Below, piece by piece: positions 28,911 to 38,519 of a DNA stretch of 64,000 bases. Source of the DNA: Thalassotalea sp. LPB0316 (GTDB taxonomy: Bacteria; Pseudomonadota; Gammaproteobacteria; Enterobacterales; Alteromonadaceae); the NCBI RefSeq assembly GCF_014898095.1, contig NZ_CP062946.1:372001-436000 (forward strand). The letters are read 5' to 3'. Both the position numbers and the translations under genes were made by a program. Position 1 is the stretch's first letter. Each line of letters starts with the position of its first letter. Below the pieces are notes generated by a model that did no database searches, had not been told where the DNA came from, and saw only the letters and a list, made by a program, of their open reading frames with translations.

Positions 28911-29846
28911 ATGCGTGGAACTGTTTCGCAAAAACTCGCCGCATTTCTTGAACAGGTTAATCAAGCAATAGCAGATAACCAAGGCGTGCCCTTTGAGGTG
29001 GAAACCACCCGTAACAACTTAAACAACCTAGCGAATTTGATGCCGCAAGGGCCAGCTATCGCCGAAATCAAAAATATTTGCTTAAAACGCGATGGTGCTT
29101 TGATCCCAATTCGAATATATCACCCTGAGCCGACACGTGCCTTGCCTGTGATAGTCCATTTTCACGGCGGTGGTCATATGTGCGGCAGTGTTGATTTATA
29201 CGATCCGATTAGTCGTCAACTTGCTGATAACTGTCAATGTATTGTCATCGCTGTCGATTACCGATTAGCGCCTGAGTCCCCCTATCCCACTGGCCTTAAC
29301 GATTGCGAATTTGCGCTAAGACATATTGACACCATACTCAAAGGCATGCACCACCAAAACACCACGATTCTTGTTGGCGATAGCGCAGGCGGGGCAATTT
29401 GCTCATCGCTAGCAATGAAAGCGCAAGATGATGATAGCCTCAATATCGACAAGCAAGTGCTCATTTACCCGAGCGTCGACTACACCATGAGCTCAACGTC
29501 TTTTGTAGAAAACGGCAATGGTTTTTTATTAGAAAAAGAAAAAGTGATTTGGTATTTCGAGCAATATTTTCAGACTAACGATACGCTCGAAACAAGAGTT
29601 AAGGCATCACCACTGATGGCGACATTCTCAGATAGATTACCAGAAACCTTAGTGATTACCGCAGGCTGCGATCCACTTAGAGATGAAGGACTCGGTTATG
29701 TTGAAGCGCTAAAAAATGCCGGAGCAAACTGCCAATATATTCAATTTGACGGCATGATCCACGCTTACATGTTATTGCAAAATTTGGTAGAGCAAGAATG
29801 CCAACACACATACCAACTGATCAATCAATTTATCCACGGTGAATAA
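28911..29846 (+). CDS. Alpha/beta hydrolase, HSL family esterase
   Basis: A 311-residue cytoplasmic hydrolase of the hormone-sensitive-lipase family. HFHGGGH is the oxyanion motif, GDSAGG the nucleophile elbow, DPLRDEG carries the acid and the late GMIHAY the histidine. It has no signal peptide. It follows the MFS gene by 4 bp with an AAGGAA ribosome site, so the two are co-transcribed. In this setting it could split imported 3-hydroxybutyrate dimers or oligomers, supplying the dehydrogenase at 19074. HSL enzymes accept many short acyl esters, so this is inference. Confidence 0.82.
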   Translation: MRGTVSQKLAAFLEQVNQAIADNQGVPFEVETTRNNLNNLANLMPQGPAIAEIKNICLKRDGALIPIRIYHPEPTRALPVIVHFHGGGHMCGSVDLYDPISRQLADNCQCIVIAVDYRLAPESPYPTGLNDCEFALRHIDTILKGMHHQNTTILVGDSAGGAICSSLAMKAQDDDSLNIDKQVLIYPSVDYTMSSTSFVENGNGFLLEKEKVIWYFEQYFQTNDTLETRVKASPLMATFSDRLPETLVITAGCDPLRDEGLGYVEALKNAGANCQYIQFDGMIHAYMLLQNLVEQECQHTYQLINQFIHGE

Positions 29847-29973
29847 AGCCAAAGCGGTAAATAAAGCTAATGATAAAACAAAGAATAAAAACGAGGATCT
29901 AAAACGATCTGGCACATTCCCTGCTTATCCATAGATAAAACAAAACATCGTCAAAATTTTGTAGGAGTTATCT

Positions 29974-30624
29974 ATGGAACTCATTTTATTTGCCATGATC
30001 AGCTTAATTGTTGTTGTAGCGTTATTAGCAAGCAAGCTTAATGACAATAGCTTTCCATTTCCTTTCGACAAAAAACAAGCAGTGTTCACGCCTGCCGAAA
30101 AACACTTCCACCTGTTACTTGAAAAAGCCGTTGGTGAAGATTTTCGGGTGATTAATCGAGTTAAATTGAGCGATATTGTCACCGTGCGCAATGGTGTTTC
30201 AGCAAAAGCAAGTCAAGCGGCAGCAAACAATGCTCGCGGTAAGTATTTAGACTTTGTCATTTGCGATAAAGAGACCATGGCGCTATTAGGCACTATTGAT
30301 TTAGTTGACACTCAAGGCAAGGGTTACAAAGTCAAAAAAGATTGGTTTGTTTCTGGCGCGTTAGAAGCAGCATCAATTCCGCACATTCGCATCAAGGTAA
30401 AAGGCAATTACACCTTAGATGAGATCCGCGCTTGTGTTAACTCGAAAATTTTAGGTAACAAAGCACCTAAGCCTCGCTTCAAAGGTCGTGTCATTCCTGC
30501 GCCACTGGTAAAAGCACGCCCTAAAAATACCGGAGTGGTGTCACAAGCTGCTGCCAACATAGCGGCAGAGCCACAAGTGTCAGGCCAGCTTAGTGCGCCG
30601 CCTAGAGCTGCACTACCACACTAA
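29974..30624 (+). CDS. DUF2726-domain membrane-anchored protein
   Basis: A 216-residue protein with one N-terminal transmembrane helix (about 3-20), then a DUF2726 domain (about 38-165). That domain is nuclease-like in fold: FTPAEKHFHLLLEKAV, LDFVICDKETM and LGTIDLVD include acidic residues that could bind a metal. The tail (170-216) is rich in Pro, Ala and basic residues and is likely disordered. Biochemical function is unknown. A clear AGGAG ribosome site precedes the start and a terminator follows, so it is a single-gene unit. Confidence 0.75.
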   Translation: MELILFAMISLIVVVALLASKLNDNSFPFPFDKKQAVFTPAEKHFHLLLEKAVGEDFRVINRVKLSDIVTVRNGVSAKASQAAANNARGKYLDFVICDKETMALLGTIDLVDTQGKGYKVKKDWFVSGALEAASIPHIRIKVKGNYTLDEIRACVNSKILGNKAPKPRFKGRVIPAPLVKARPKNTGVVSQAAANIAAEPQVSGQLSAPPRAALPH

Positions 30625-30657
30625 GACCAATTGCAATAATGAATTATCTCGGTGTTT

Positions 30658-30681
30658 AGCGGACTCAGGTCCGCTTTTTTA
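30658..30681 (+). terminator. Terminator of the DUF2726 gene
   Basis: AGCGGAC pairs with GTCCGCT over a TCAG loop, followed by a run of six T. Confidence 0.92.
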
Positions 30682-30767
30682 TTGGCCGAGTTTTACTATA
30701 ACTAGTTACAGCTTTGCAGTGTCAGGCTATAATTTGCTGATTATTATCTAGTTATACGAGAATTAGC

Positions 30768-31478
30768 ATGAAAGCAGGCATTATTGGCGCAATGGAGCCA
30801 GAAGTTGCGATTTTAAAATCACAATTAACTAACATGACAACACAATCACACGCGGGTTTTACCTTTTATCAAGGTTTGTTAAACGGTCACGATGTTGTGA
30901 TTGTGCAATCGGGTATTGGTAAAGTGGCCGCGGCACTTGCCACTTGTATCTTAATTGATAAATTTAGCCCAGATTATGTGGTGAATACTGGCTCTGCGGG
31001 TGGCTTCGATCAAAGCCTAAAAGTTGGCGATATCGTTGTCAGCTCAGAAGTGCGCTACCACGATGTTGACGTCACCGCGTTTGGTTATGAAATGGGTCAA
31101 CTACCGGCTAATCCGCCAGCTTACATTCCACATCCAACCCTGGTTGAAGCGGCGACCAAGGGTATTAGTAAATTAGAGAATATCAATGCACTAGTTGGTT
31201 TGATCACAACAGGTGACACCTTTATGACTGCCGATGACGATATCGCCAAGGCACGTAAAAACTTTCCAACCATGGCAGCGGTTGAAATGGAAGGTGCAGC
31301 GATTGCCCAAACCTGCTTACAGTTTGATACGCCGTTTGTTGTTATTCGCTCAATGTCAGATATCGCGGGTAAAGAATCACCAAGCTCATTTGAAGCTTAT
31401 TTAGAAACAGCGTCAGTAAATTCATCGCAAATGGTTAACAATATGCTTGATGAACTGACTGGAAAAAGCCTCGCTTAG
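30768..31478 (+). CDS. mtnN: 5'-methylthioadenosine/S-adenosylhomocysteine nucleosidase
   Basis: This 236-residue cytoplasmic enzyme removes adenine from methylthioadenosine, S-adenosylhomocysteine and 5'-deoxyadenosine, clearing inhibitory by-products of SAM use and feeding autoinducer-2 precursors. MKAGIIGAMEPEV at the start, NTGSAGGF, VEMEGAAIAQ (catalytic Glu and ribose-binding Glu) and RSMSD.AG are the family motifs. Length is standard. It is 15 bp upstream of a CbiB-like gene, an order I recall from Vibrio and Shewanella. Confidence 0.96.
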   Translation: MKAGIIGAMEPEVAILKSQLTNMTTQSHAGFTFYQGLLNGHDVVIVQSGIGKVAAALATCILIDKFSPDYVVNTGSAGGFDQSLKVGDIVVSSEVRYHDVDVTAFGYEMGQLPANPPAYIPHPTLVEAATKGISKLENINALVGLITTGDTFMTADDDIAKARKNFPTMAAVEMEGAAIAQTCLQFDTPFVVIRSMSDIAGKESPSSFEAYLETASVNSSQMVNNMLDELTGKSLA

Positions 31479-31493
31479 CGCTTAAGGATCAAG

Positions 31494-32453
31494 ATGCAGT
31501 GGTTTGAACAATTACCTTATTTAGTCGGGCAAATCTGCCTGCTGTTCGCAGTGATTGCAACGAAAGCGATTGTTACTAGATTATCCGAGGTTGAGCCACT
31601 GCAAGCGTTTGCATTTTTTTGCCAACAGCTGGCAAAAAAAGTCAATAAACCAGCGCAAAATTCACCTAATCAACAGGTGATTTCTGGTTTTGTTGCAATT
31701 TTGATCACCATATGCCCAATTGTCATTATTTTGTGGTTATTTGCCGATTTCATTCTGATCCCTGAGCTTTGGCAAGCCATGTTGTTATTCTTTGCCCTAG
31801 GCGGATTTGGCGTGAAGCGTCAATCACTAAAAATGGCGCAGGCAATAAAAGGGCAAAATACTTACCAAGCGAAACAAGATGCTCAACGCTTGTTATTGCG
31901 CAAAACCGACAATCTATCATCACTAGGCTTAACCAAAGCCAATATCGAAGCGCAAATCCTACACTTTTTACAGCAACAGTTTGTTGTCGCCTTGCTGTTT
32001 TTAAGTTTTGGGGCGCTAAGTGCGTTGAGCTATCGCTTGCTATTGGTTATGCATCAACAGTGGAATATAAAACAACCAGATTTTAATGATTTCGGCCAAC
32101 CTATCCACCGATTAATTAATCTCATTACTTGGCTGCCATCAAGGTTACTTGGCATCATGATGCTACTCACCAGTATCGGCCAAAACTTTTTACTCAAATG
32201 GCGGTTAGCTCGCGGCCACTTCTTTAAGCTCAACAATGATTTTGTTATTCATTTATTCGCGCTTAATCTCGGTGTTTGTTTAGGTGGTGTCGCCATGTAT
32301 CAAGACACCAAACTTAGACGAGTATCGTTTAACGAATCGGCAAAGCCATCTGAAATAAGTGATGTTATCAATGCGAGTAAGCAAGTACTTACCCTGCAAT
32401 TATTTAGCATGGTTATTATCGGTTTTATCTGCGCATTAGCTATTGTCAGCTAA
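31494..32453 (+). CDS. CobD/CbiB-family membrane protein
   Basis: A 319-residue integral membrane protein with about five hydrophobic segments. The stretch LAKKVNKP...VISGFVAI, the KDAQ-like TYQAKQDAQRLLLRKTDNLSSLG and the SRLLG block near 215-220 resemble CbiB, which attaches the aminopropanol arm to cobyric acid in cobalamin synthesis or salvage. Sequence conservation with classical CbiB looks weak, and no other cobalamin gene is nearby apart from the usual neighbour mtnN. It could be a salvage enzyme or a diverged paralogue. Confidence 0.65.
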   Translation: MQWFEQLPYLVGQICLLFAVIATKAIVTRLSEVEPLQAFAFFCQQLAKKVNKPAQNSPNQQVISGFVAILITICPIVIILWLFADFILIPELWQAMLLFFALGGFGVKRQSLKMAQAIKGQNTYQAKQDAQRLLLRKTDNLSSLGLTKANIEAQILHFLQQQFVVALLFLSFGALSALSYRLLLVMHQQWNIKQPDFNDFGQPIHRLINLITWLPSRLLGIMMLLTSIGQNFLLKWRLARGHFFKLNNDFVIHLFALNLGVCLGGVAMYQDTKLRRVSFNESAKPSEISDVINASKQVLTLQLFSMVIIGFICALAIVS

Positions 32454-32499
32454 TACTTGTATACGTTAATGTGGAAAAAATATTCGCCAAGGAGAATGT

Positions 32500-32913
32500 A
32501 TGACTGCTTTTACTAAAGTACTATTAATTACTGCTACTTTGCTATTTAGCCATTTGGCTCAGGCAAGCGAGACACCACAAATAAGCCAAACTCAATTGCT
32601 AAGCATGCAAAATGCTGCCAAAGCTGAAAAATTTGTCGTCTTAGACGTCCGTTCACAAGAAGAATATAACCAAGGTCACATTGAAGGCGCGATTAACTTT
32701 AGTCACGACCAAATCGCCGATCAGTTAGCGGCGCTGCAAGCAAAATTAAACGGCGATAAAGATACTCTGATTATTGTTCACTGCCGCTCAGGTCGACGCG
32801 CAGCAATGGCGGAAGAAATACTCAAAGCCAATGATTTTACGCAAGTACGCCACCTAACGGGTGATATCAAGCTATGGCAAGAAAACAACCTCCCCTTAAC
32901 CACTAACCGATAA
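32500..32913 (+). CDS. Periplasmic rhodanese-like protein
   Basis: A 137-residue single-domain rhodanese with a signal peptide (cleavage near AQASE). VLDVRSQEEYNQGHIEGAIN is the CH2-like motif and C95 in HCRSGRRA is the active-site cysteine. Such secreted rhodaneses probably transfer sulfur or bind thiols and oxyanions in the periplasm. The true substrate is unknown. A ribosome site AAGGAG precedes it. It is followed within 6 bp by the TRIC-channel gene, so the two are probably co-transcribed. Confidence 0.87.
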   Translation: MTAFTKVLLITATLLFSHLAQASETPQISQTQLLSMQNAAKAEKFVVLDVRSQEEYNQGHIEGAINFSHDQIADQLAALQAKLNGDKDTLIIVHCRSGRRAAMAEEILKANDFTQVRHLTGDIKLWQENNLPLTTNR

Positions 32914-32919
32914 TAGTTA

Positions 32920-33549
32920 ATGACCTTAGTTTATTGGCTCGACTTATTTGGTGTCGCAGTGTTCGCACTCTCAGGTGCGCTAATGGCAGGACGATACCAG
33001 CTCGACCCGTTTGGCGTCATTGTACTGGCCGCCGTAACAGCTGTCGGCGGCGGCACCATTCGCGATATTATTTTAGGTGCACCGGTGTTTTGGCTTAATG
33101 ACGTCAACTATTTATATATTATTGTCACCACGGCGTTGCTGACTATCTTGATCATTCGTCAGCCGAGCAGAATTCCTCGGCGCTTTTTACTGATAGCCGA
33201 TGCTTTTGGTTTGGCACTTTTCGCAGTTTTAGGTACGCAAAAAGCACTGAGTTTTGGCACGCCAATGTCAATAGCTATGGTGATGGGTATTCTTACTGGG
33301 TGTGCAGGCGGTATGATTCGCGATGTTTTGTGTAATGTTATTCCGATGATCTTACGTCAGGAAATTTACGCGACCGCGGCATTAGTTGGGGGTGCTTTGT
33401 TCTGTGGCTTACTCGTTGTCGGACTCAACCAACAACTCGCTACGGTTATTGCCATCGTTGGTGCCCTGAGTTTGCGCTTAGCCGCAATTTATTGGCAGTT
33501 GTCACTGCCAGCATTCGAGATTGTCGATGATAGCGAGCGGCTGAAATAA
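32920..33549 (+). CDS. TRIC-family (UPF0126) cation channel protein
   Basis: A 209-residue inner-membrane protein with about seven transmembrane helices. It has the twin family repeats GGGTIRDIILG and CAGGMIRDVL, each at the kinked-helix position of prokaryotic TRIC channels, and the FGLALFAVLGTQKA helix. These proteins form trimeric monovalent cation channels. It directly follows the rhodanese gene. Physiological role in bacteria is uncertain. Confidence 0.88.
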   Translation: MTLVYWLDLFGVAVFALSGALMAGRYQLDPFGVIVLAAVTAVGGGTIRDIILGAPVFWLNDVNYLYIIVTTALLTILIIRQPSRIPRRFLLIADAFGLALFAVLGTQKALSFGTPMSIAMVMGILTGCAGGMIRDVLCNVIPMILRQEIYATAALVGGALFCGLLVVGLNQQLATVIAIVGALSLRLAAIYWQLSLPAFEIVDDSERLK

Positions 33550-33568
33550 CCGCTCTAAGCTGTAGCAC

Positions 33569-33889
33569 TTAAGCCTCTATGCCCCAACCATCGTTGTAAC
33601 CGTTAAACTGTCCGGCTATTTGCTCAAACAGCTTTTCTTGATCAACGATATTTTGATAACTTGGCACCATGTTAACCGTCACATTGACATCCCAAACATT
33701 CGGGATTTCATCAGGTAAAAGTTCAGCTCTCACTTCAGGTAATTCGTCTTGCAAGTATACGAGCATTTGCTTCGCTTGCTCTTGCTTTTCAAATAACTGA
33801 AAAAACACCACATCATGGGCAACACTCAGGTCAACACCTGCTTGTGCCATTTCATTTAACACTTGTGTAGTTTCGTCAATCGCCGTCAT
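33569..33889 (-). CDS. rraB: RraB-like regulator of RNase E
   Basis: A 106-residue acidic protein whose C-terminal signature YNDGWGIEA and central VNVTVNMVPSY match RraB (DUF1260). RraB binds the C-terminal scaffold of RNase E and tunes mRNA decay. Length is a little below that of E. coli RraB, which has a longer C-terminus. It is convergent with the TRIC gene (19-bp gap) and is followed upstream by an unrelated lipoprotein gene. Confidence 0.82.
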   Translation of the reverse strand: MTAIDETTQVLNEMAQAGVDLSVAHDVVFFQLFEKQEQAKQMLVYLQDELPEVRAELLPDEIPNVWDVNVTVNMVPSYQNIVDQEKLFEQIAGQFNGYNDGWGIEA

Positions 33890-33977
33890 ATTTTACCTTT
33901 ACCTAAAAGCTCGCAGGATTAAAGCCCAGTGCTATGTCGCGAGCGTTGGCAATTATAGCTCGCTTGTCGATAATTTC

Positions 33978-34541
33978 CTATCGCGCAATGACAACTTGTT
34001 GCTCGCGATTATTTTTCGGGTATTTGGCGACTATCTCATTAATTGCTTTATCAATTTCACGGTTAAACTCAACACTATTTTCGTCGCCTTTTAGCGAAAG
34101 AGGGTAACTCGCGCGCCAAACTGACAACTGGCTTTTACCCGATTGAACATCGAGCATAATCGAACTGATCGCTTGCTGATTCTGGCGTGCTTTATTCAGC
34201 TCCTTTTTCGAAGGTCGACAATCTCGGCAAATCTCTTCCTTGCGGCCATTAAAAATCGTGCCATTGACACCGTATAAGCGATACCCAATGATGATATCAG
34301 GTTGCTCTTTGGCATAGCGAAAACCCAGCTTATCAAATTGTCGTTCAATGGCGAGCTCAATGCTGTTGCGCATCGCATGGCTCATATTCTGTTGTTGGCT
34401 ATATCGGCTATTTAATTCGTGAAAGCCGTAAGTTTTAGCGCTGTCAAAATCAAAAGGCACTAAGTATTTTGTTTCAGCTTTATTTGGGCTCGAACAACCA
34501 AGCGCTGTTAACACTAATAAAAATATCGCTAAATATCGCAT
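33978..34541 (-). CDS. DUF4136-like lipoprotein
   Basis: A 187-residue protein with a lipoprotein signal (LTALGC, lipidated Cys at 16). The mature part starts with a DFDSAKTYGF segment and has a C-terminal INEIVAKYP, features of DUF4136 proteins. Small CRDC motif near 108-112 could form a disulfide. It is probably attached to the outer membrane, facing the periplasm. Function unknown. Confidence 0.7.
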   Translation of the reverse strand: MRYLAIFLLVLTALGCSSPNKAETKYLVPFDFDSAKTYGFHELNSRYSQQQNMSHAMRNSIELAIERQFDKLGFRYAKEQPDIIIGYRLYGVNGTIFNGRKEEICRDCRPSKKELNKARQNQQAISSIMLDVQSGKSQLSVWRASYPLSLKGDENSVEFNREIDKAINEIVAKYPKNNREQQVVIAR

Positions 34542-34587
34542 ACCTACCCTTGCTACATGTTGAAACTAATACGTTAAAATTCAAACA

Positions 34588-34615
34588 TAAAAAAAGCCAG
34601 CACAAGTGCTGACTT
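34588..34615 (-). terminator. Terminator of tyrS
   Basis: On the minus strand AAAGTCAGCAC pairs with GTGCTGGCTTT (one G-U pair), followed by seven T. The G-U pair exists only in the minus-strand RNA, which supports this direction. Confidence 0.88.
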
Positions 34616-34644
34616 TATTAACCTAACACGCTAAAACGCGTTTG

Positions 34645-35844
34645 TTAAGCAATGGTTACTTTGGCAAACTTGCGCTTACCTACCTGATAGACTTGAGTGG
34701 TACCGGCTTCAATAACCAATTTATTATCACTGATTTTTTCGCCTTCTATTTTCGCGGCGCCTTGTTTGATCATTCGCATCGCTTCAGACGTACTCGCTAC
34801 CAAGCCAGCGTCCTTTAACAGGTTTGCGATTGCAATTTGGCCACCTTCAGGCGTTAGCGTTAACTCTGGCATATCATCTGGCACCGCTTTCTTTTGAAAA
34901 CGATTAATAAACTCTTGATGTGCCGCTTGCGCAGCTTCATCATCATGGAAACGGGCAATCAGCTCTTTCGCTAAGTCAATTTTGATATCACGTGGGTTGG
35001 CACCATCGGCAACACGTTGTTTAAATTGCTCAATTTCACTTAACGGACGGAAGCTTAACAAGTCGTAGTAGCGCCACATTAAATCATCAGAAATTGACAT
35101 CACCTTACCAAACATATCATTTGGCGTATCGGTAATGCCGATATAGTTGCCTAATGATTTCGACATTTTTTGGACACCGTCTAAGCCTTCTAACAGCGGC
35201 ATCATCAACACAGTTTGAGGACGTTGGCCTTCTGCCTTTTGCAGCTCGCGCCCCATTAATAAGTTGAACTTTTGATCGGTGCCACCAAGCTCAACATCAG
35301 CTTCTAGCGCAACAGAATCCCAACCTTGCACTAATGGATACATAAACTCGTGGATCGCAATGGCTTGACCATTGTTGTAACGCTTTTTGAAGTCATCACG
35401 CTCCATCATACGTGCAACGGTTTGACGAGAAGCTAACTTTAACATGCCAGCAGCACCGAGCTTTTCCATCCAAGTTGAGTTGAACGCAACGGTGGTTTTT
35501 TCCGGATCTAAAATCTTAAACACTTGCTCTTTGTAGGTTTGCGCATTAGCCAAAACATCTTCTTTCGTCAGTGGCTTACGTGTCACGTTTTTACCCGTTG
35601 GATCACCAATCATGCCAGTAAAATCACCAATTAAGAAAATGACTTCGTGGCCTAATTGCTGAAACTGACGCAATTTGTTGATAAGAACGGTATGACCTAA
35701 ATGTAAATCTGGAGCTGTTGGATCGAAGCCCGCTTTAATTTTCAGCGGCTTACCTTCTTTCAACTTTTCTAATAATTCATCTTCTAACAGAATTTCTTCT
35801 GCACCGCGTTTTAACTCAGCAAACGCTTGGCTGACTTCAGTCAT
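34645..35844 (-). CDS. tyrS: Tyrosine--tRNA ligase
   Basis: This 399-residue class I synthetase charges tRNA-Tyr. [11 protein letters not shown] is the HIGH motif, [10 protein letters not shown] the KMSKS loop, and the S4-like RNA-binding domain is at the C-terminus. It belongs to the TyrZ-like subgroup, distinct from the E. coli TyrS type (no GxY..GFDPT in the same arrangement, but [12 protein letters not shown]). No T-box leader is visible, as expected in this group. It is divergent from the mepM-like gene. Confidence 0.95.
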   Translation of the reverse strand: MTEVSQAFAELKRGAEEILLEDELLEKLKEGKPLKIKAGFDPTAPDLHLGHTVLINKLRQFQQLGHEVIFLIGDFTGMIGDPTGKNVTRKPLTKEDVLANAQTYKEQVFKILDPEKTTVAFNSTWMEKLGAAGMLKLASRQTVARMMERDDFKKRYNNGQAIAIHEFMYPLVQGWDSVALEADVELGGTDQKFNLLMGRELQKAEGQRPQTVLMMPLLEGLDGVQKMSKSLGNYIGITDTPNDMFGKVMSISDDLMWRYYDLLSFRPLSEIEQFKQRVADGANPRDIKIDLAKELIARFHDDEAAQAAHQEFINRFQKKAVPDDMPELTLTPEGGQIAIANLLKDAGLVASTSEAMRMIKQGAAKIEGEKISDNKLVIEAGTTQVYQVGKRKFAKVTIA

Positions 35845-36001
35845 GAATTTCGCTCCAGTAGCAATAACAATTTAATTTCGAATGCCGAATTCTACTTCAA
35901 AAATCGCTAGGGTTACAGCCTGTAGCTGATTCATTTGTTTTTTTTTTGCTATAGTGCAGGCATATATGATTTTTGTTTTTTAGATTTTAAGTAGTAATAT
36001 T

Positions 36002-37402
36002 TTGAAAAATATAAAGAATTTATATTTATCCTTACCCAAATTACACCGTTGGTCACTCAAGGCTGGCGTCTTTATTTTGATCTCTTTAACCTTACTACCC
36101 AGCGAAAATCAGCAAACAGCCAATCAAAGTAAGCAAAATAATTTAGAAGTGGGTAAACGCTACGAGTTAGCCATTCCCTTTACCGATGAACCTAGCGGTG
36201 CTGCAATTGCTCCTATATCACCTGCGCCAGTGACGAGCACAGAAACAGCAAACCAAGACGAAGATGCGCAAACAACAGCAGAAGTACTTATTGACGAACC
36301 AACGATTAGTTGGCAAACAGCCACGGTAAAAAGTGGTGATTCGTTAGCAAAGATTTTAAATCGCCACGGCTTTAGCGCACAAACGACTTATAACATTACT
36401 AAAACCAAACACGACGATATTAACCTACTGAAAAAGTTACAAGTCGGTGACACGTTGAACATTGGTACCGATGACACTAATACACTAGTGGCACTTGATT
36501 ACCCTATTTCTCGCGTGAAAACCTTGCGCATTGTCGGTGATGGTAAAGATTACCAAGCCGATATTGAAGAAAAAGTGATTGAAACGCGTCAAGCCATTGC
36601 CCATGGAGTTATTAAAACCAGCTTTTGGCACGCTGGCGTCAACGCAGGCTTAACGGATAATCAAATCATCAATTTAGCCAATGTATTTAGCTGGGACATA
36701 GACTTCGCCCTAGATATCCGCAAGAACGATGAGTTTCATGTGATATACGAAAACCAATATGTTGACGGTGAATTTATCGGTCACGGCGCGATTTTGGCGG
36801 CTGAGTTTGTCAATCAAAATGAAGAGTTTAGAGCAATTCGCTTTACCGATGGTGAGTATTACACGCCAGAGGGTAGAAGCATGCGCAAAGCGTTTTTGCG
36901 TGCACCGGTTAACTTCAAATACATTAGCTCAAACTTTAAGCCGAAACGCTTCCACCCCATTCAAAAGCGCTGGAAAGCTCACAACGGGACAGATTACCGG
37001 GCAGCAAAAGGCACGCCTGTAGTTGCCGCTGGTAATGGTAAAGTGACCCACTCTACCTACAATAAATACAATGGTAACTATGTTTTTATCCAACATGGTT
37101 CAGGCATAGTTACTAAGTACTTACATTTTTCAAAACGCGCCGTTAAGAAAGGCCAAAGAGTTAAGCAAGGTCAAGTAATAGGCTATGTTGGCTCAACGGG
37201 TATGTCAGAAGCACCACATCTTCACTACGAGTTTTTGGTCAATGGTGTTCACCGCAATCCTCGCACGGTTAAGCTGCCAGATGCCGAGCCTATCGCAAAA
37301 CAGCACAAGCAAGCATTTAACTTGCTAGCCCAACAACGTATTCAAGAACTTTCAGGCTCAAAACAAGCACTTTTAGCGATGCAAGTTGCTGATGAAGACT
37401 AA
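36002..37402 (+). CDS. mepM: M23 peptidoglycan endopeptidase, MepM-like
   Basis: A 466-residue cell-wall hydrolase that cuts cross-links between peptide stems, allowing growth. It has one N-terminal membrane anchor (about 17-35), a LysM/OapA-like domain (about 105-160, GDSLAKILNRHG), an intermediate domain, then the LytM/M23 catalytic domain. The zinc ligands are in HNGTDYRAAKGTPV and PHLHYEF. The start is TTG. An in-frame stop lies 7 codons upstream and no ATG is near, so TTG (or possibly ATT just before) must serve. It overlaps anmK by 11 bp, linking wall cleavage with muropeptide recycling. Confidence 0.92.
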   Translation: MKNIKNLYLSLPKLHRWSLKAGVFILISLTLLPSENQQTANQSKQNNLEVGKRYELAIPFTDEPSGAAIAPISPAPVTSTETANQDEDAQTTAEVLIDEPTISWQTATVKSGDSLAKILNRHGFSAQTTYNITKTKHDDINLLKKLQVGDTLNIGTDDTNTLVALDYPISRVKTLRIVGDGKDYQADIEEKVIETRQAIAHGVIKTSFWHAGVNAGLTDNQIINLANVFSWDIDFALDIRKNDEFHVIYENQYVDGEFIGHGAILAAEFVNQNEEFRAIRFTDGEYYTPEGRSMRKAFLRAPVNFKYISSNFKPKRFHPIQKRWKAHNGTDYRAAKGTPVVAAGNGKVTHSTYNKYNGNYVFIQHGSGIVTKYLHFSKRAVKKGQRVKQGQVIGYVGSTGMSEAPHLHYEFLVNGVHRNPRTVKLPDAEPIAKQHKQAFNLLAQQRIQELSGSKQALLAMQVADED

Positions 37403-38519
37403 CTATTACATAGGCTTGATGTCTGGTACCAGTGCTGATGGCATTGATTTAGCACTGGTTGATTTTAAGGGTGATAAACCGGTATTAGTAGCGAGTTTTT
37501 ATCAAGCCTACAGCTCAACCACGCAAGCAAAAATTACCCAACTTTATCAATCGTCTATTAACGAAATTGATATGATGGGCGAGCTTGATATAGCACTAGC
37601 CAAGCATTTTGCTGATGCCATCAATCAATTTTTAGCCGAGCAATCACTAACGCCTGATGACATCTGCGCGATTGGCAATCATGGCCAAACCATTCGCCAT
37701 CGTCCACCGAGCACATCGCAACAACACGCTTTTACCTTACAAATTGGCTGTAATGACACCCTAGCGGCATTAACCGGCATTCGCGTTATTGGCCAATTTC
37801 GCCGCAAAGATATTGCTTATGGTGGTCAAGGTGCACCACTAGTACCGGCCTTTCATCGTGTTTTATTAAGTGATGACCAACCGCTGTTTATTGTCAATAT
37901 TGGTGGTATTGCCAATATCACCTACCTACCCACTAGCGAGCAACAGGACGTGATCGGTTTTGATACTGGCCCCGGCAACGCATTGTTAGATGAATGGTAC
38001 CAACAACATCACAGTGACAAAGCCTATGATGAAAATGGCCAGTGGGCACAACAAGGTGAGATAAACACAGCCTTACTTACTCATTTTCACGCTGATCCCT
38101 ATTTCCAACTACCTGCACCGAAAAGCACAGGCAGAGAATATTTTCATTCAGCCTGGTTAAGTGAAAAACTCAATCAATTTAATGGTAAAAACCCCCTAAA
38201 TCCCAAGGACATACAAGCAACATTAAGCGCACTAACGAGCACTACAATTGCTGAGCAAATCAAGGCATTAAGCGCTACTGGCAAGGTTTATTTATGCGGT
38301 GGCGGCGCACACAACGACCACCTAAAAAGCATTCTAAAACAACAGCTTAAAAAGCATACAGTTACACCAATGAGTAGCATCAATATCAATGGCGATGCCT
38401 TAGAAGCCATGGCGTTTGCCTGGTTTGCCTACGCCTTTGATAAAAAAATTTGCAGCAACATCCCAAGTGTTACGGGGGCTAACAAAGCATTGGTACTTGG
38501 CAGCGAATATCTTGCATAA
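37392..38519 (+). CDS. anmK: Anhydro-N-acetylmuramic acid kinase
   Basis: This 375-residue cytoplasmic kinase phosphorylates and opens 1,6-anhydro-MurNAc from recycled peptidoglycan, giving MurNAc-6-phosphate. GLMSGTSADGIDLA at the start, IGNHGQTIRHRP, GFDTGPGNALLDEW and CGGGAHN are family motifs. The ATG at 37392 overlaps the end of mepM. An upstream TTG is less likely. MurQ is not in the window. Confidence 0.96.
   Translation: MKTNYYIGLMSGTSADGIDLALVDFKGDKPVLVASFYQAYSSTTQAKITQLYQSSINEIDMMGELDIALAKHFADAINQFLAEQSLTPDDICAIGNHGQTIRHRPPSTSQQHAFTLQIGCNDTLAALTGIRVIGQFRRKDIAYGGQGAPLVPAFHRVLLSDDQPLFIVNIGGIANITYLPTSEQQDVIGFDTGPGNALLDEWYQQHHSDKAYDENGQWAQQGEINTALLTHFHADPYFQLPAPKSTGREYFHSAWLSEKLNQFNGKNPLNPKDIQATLSALTSTTIAEQIKALSATGKVYLCGGGAHNDHLKSILKQQLKKHTVTPMSSININGDALEAMAFAWFAYAFDKKICSNIPSVTGANKALVLGSEYLA

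Noticed and set aside
35845..36001. T-box leader for tyrS
   Set aside because: The gap is only 157 bp, has no T-box sequence or specifier hairpin, and T-boxes are rare in gammaproteobacteria.
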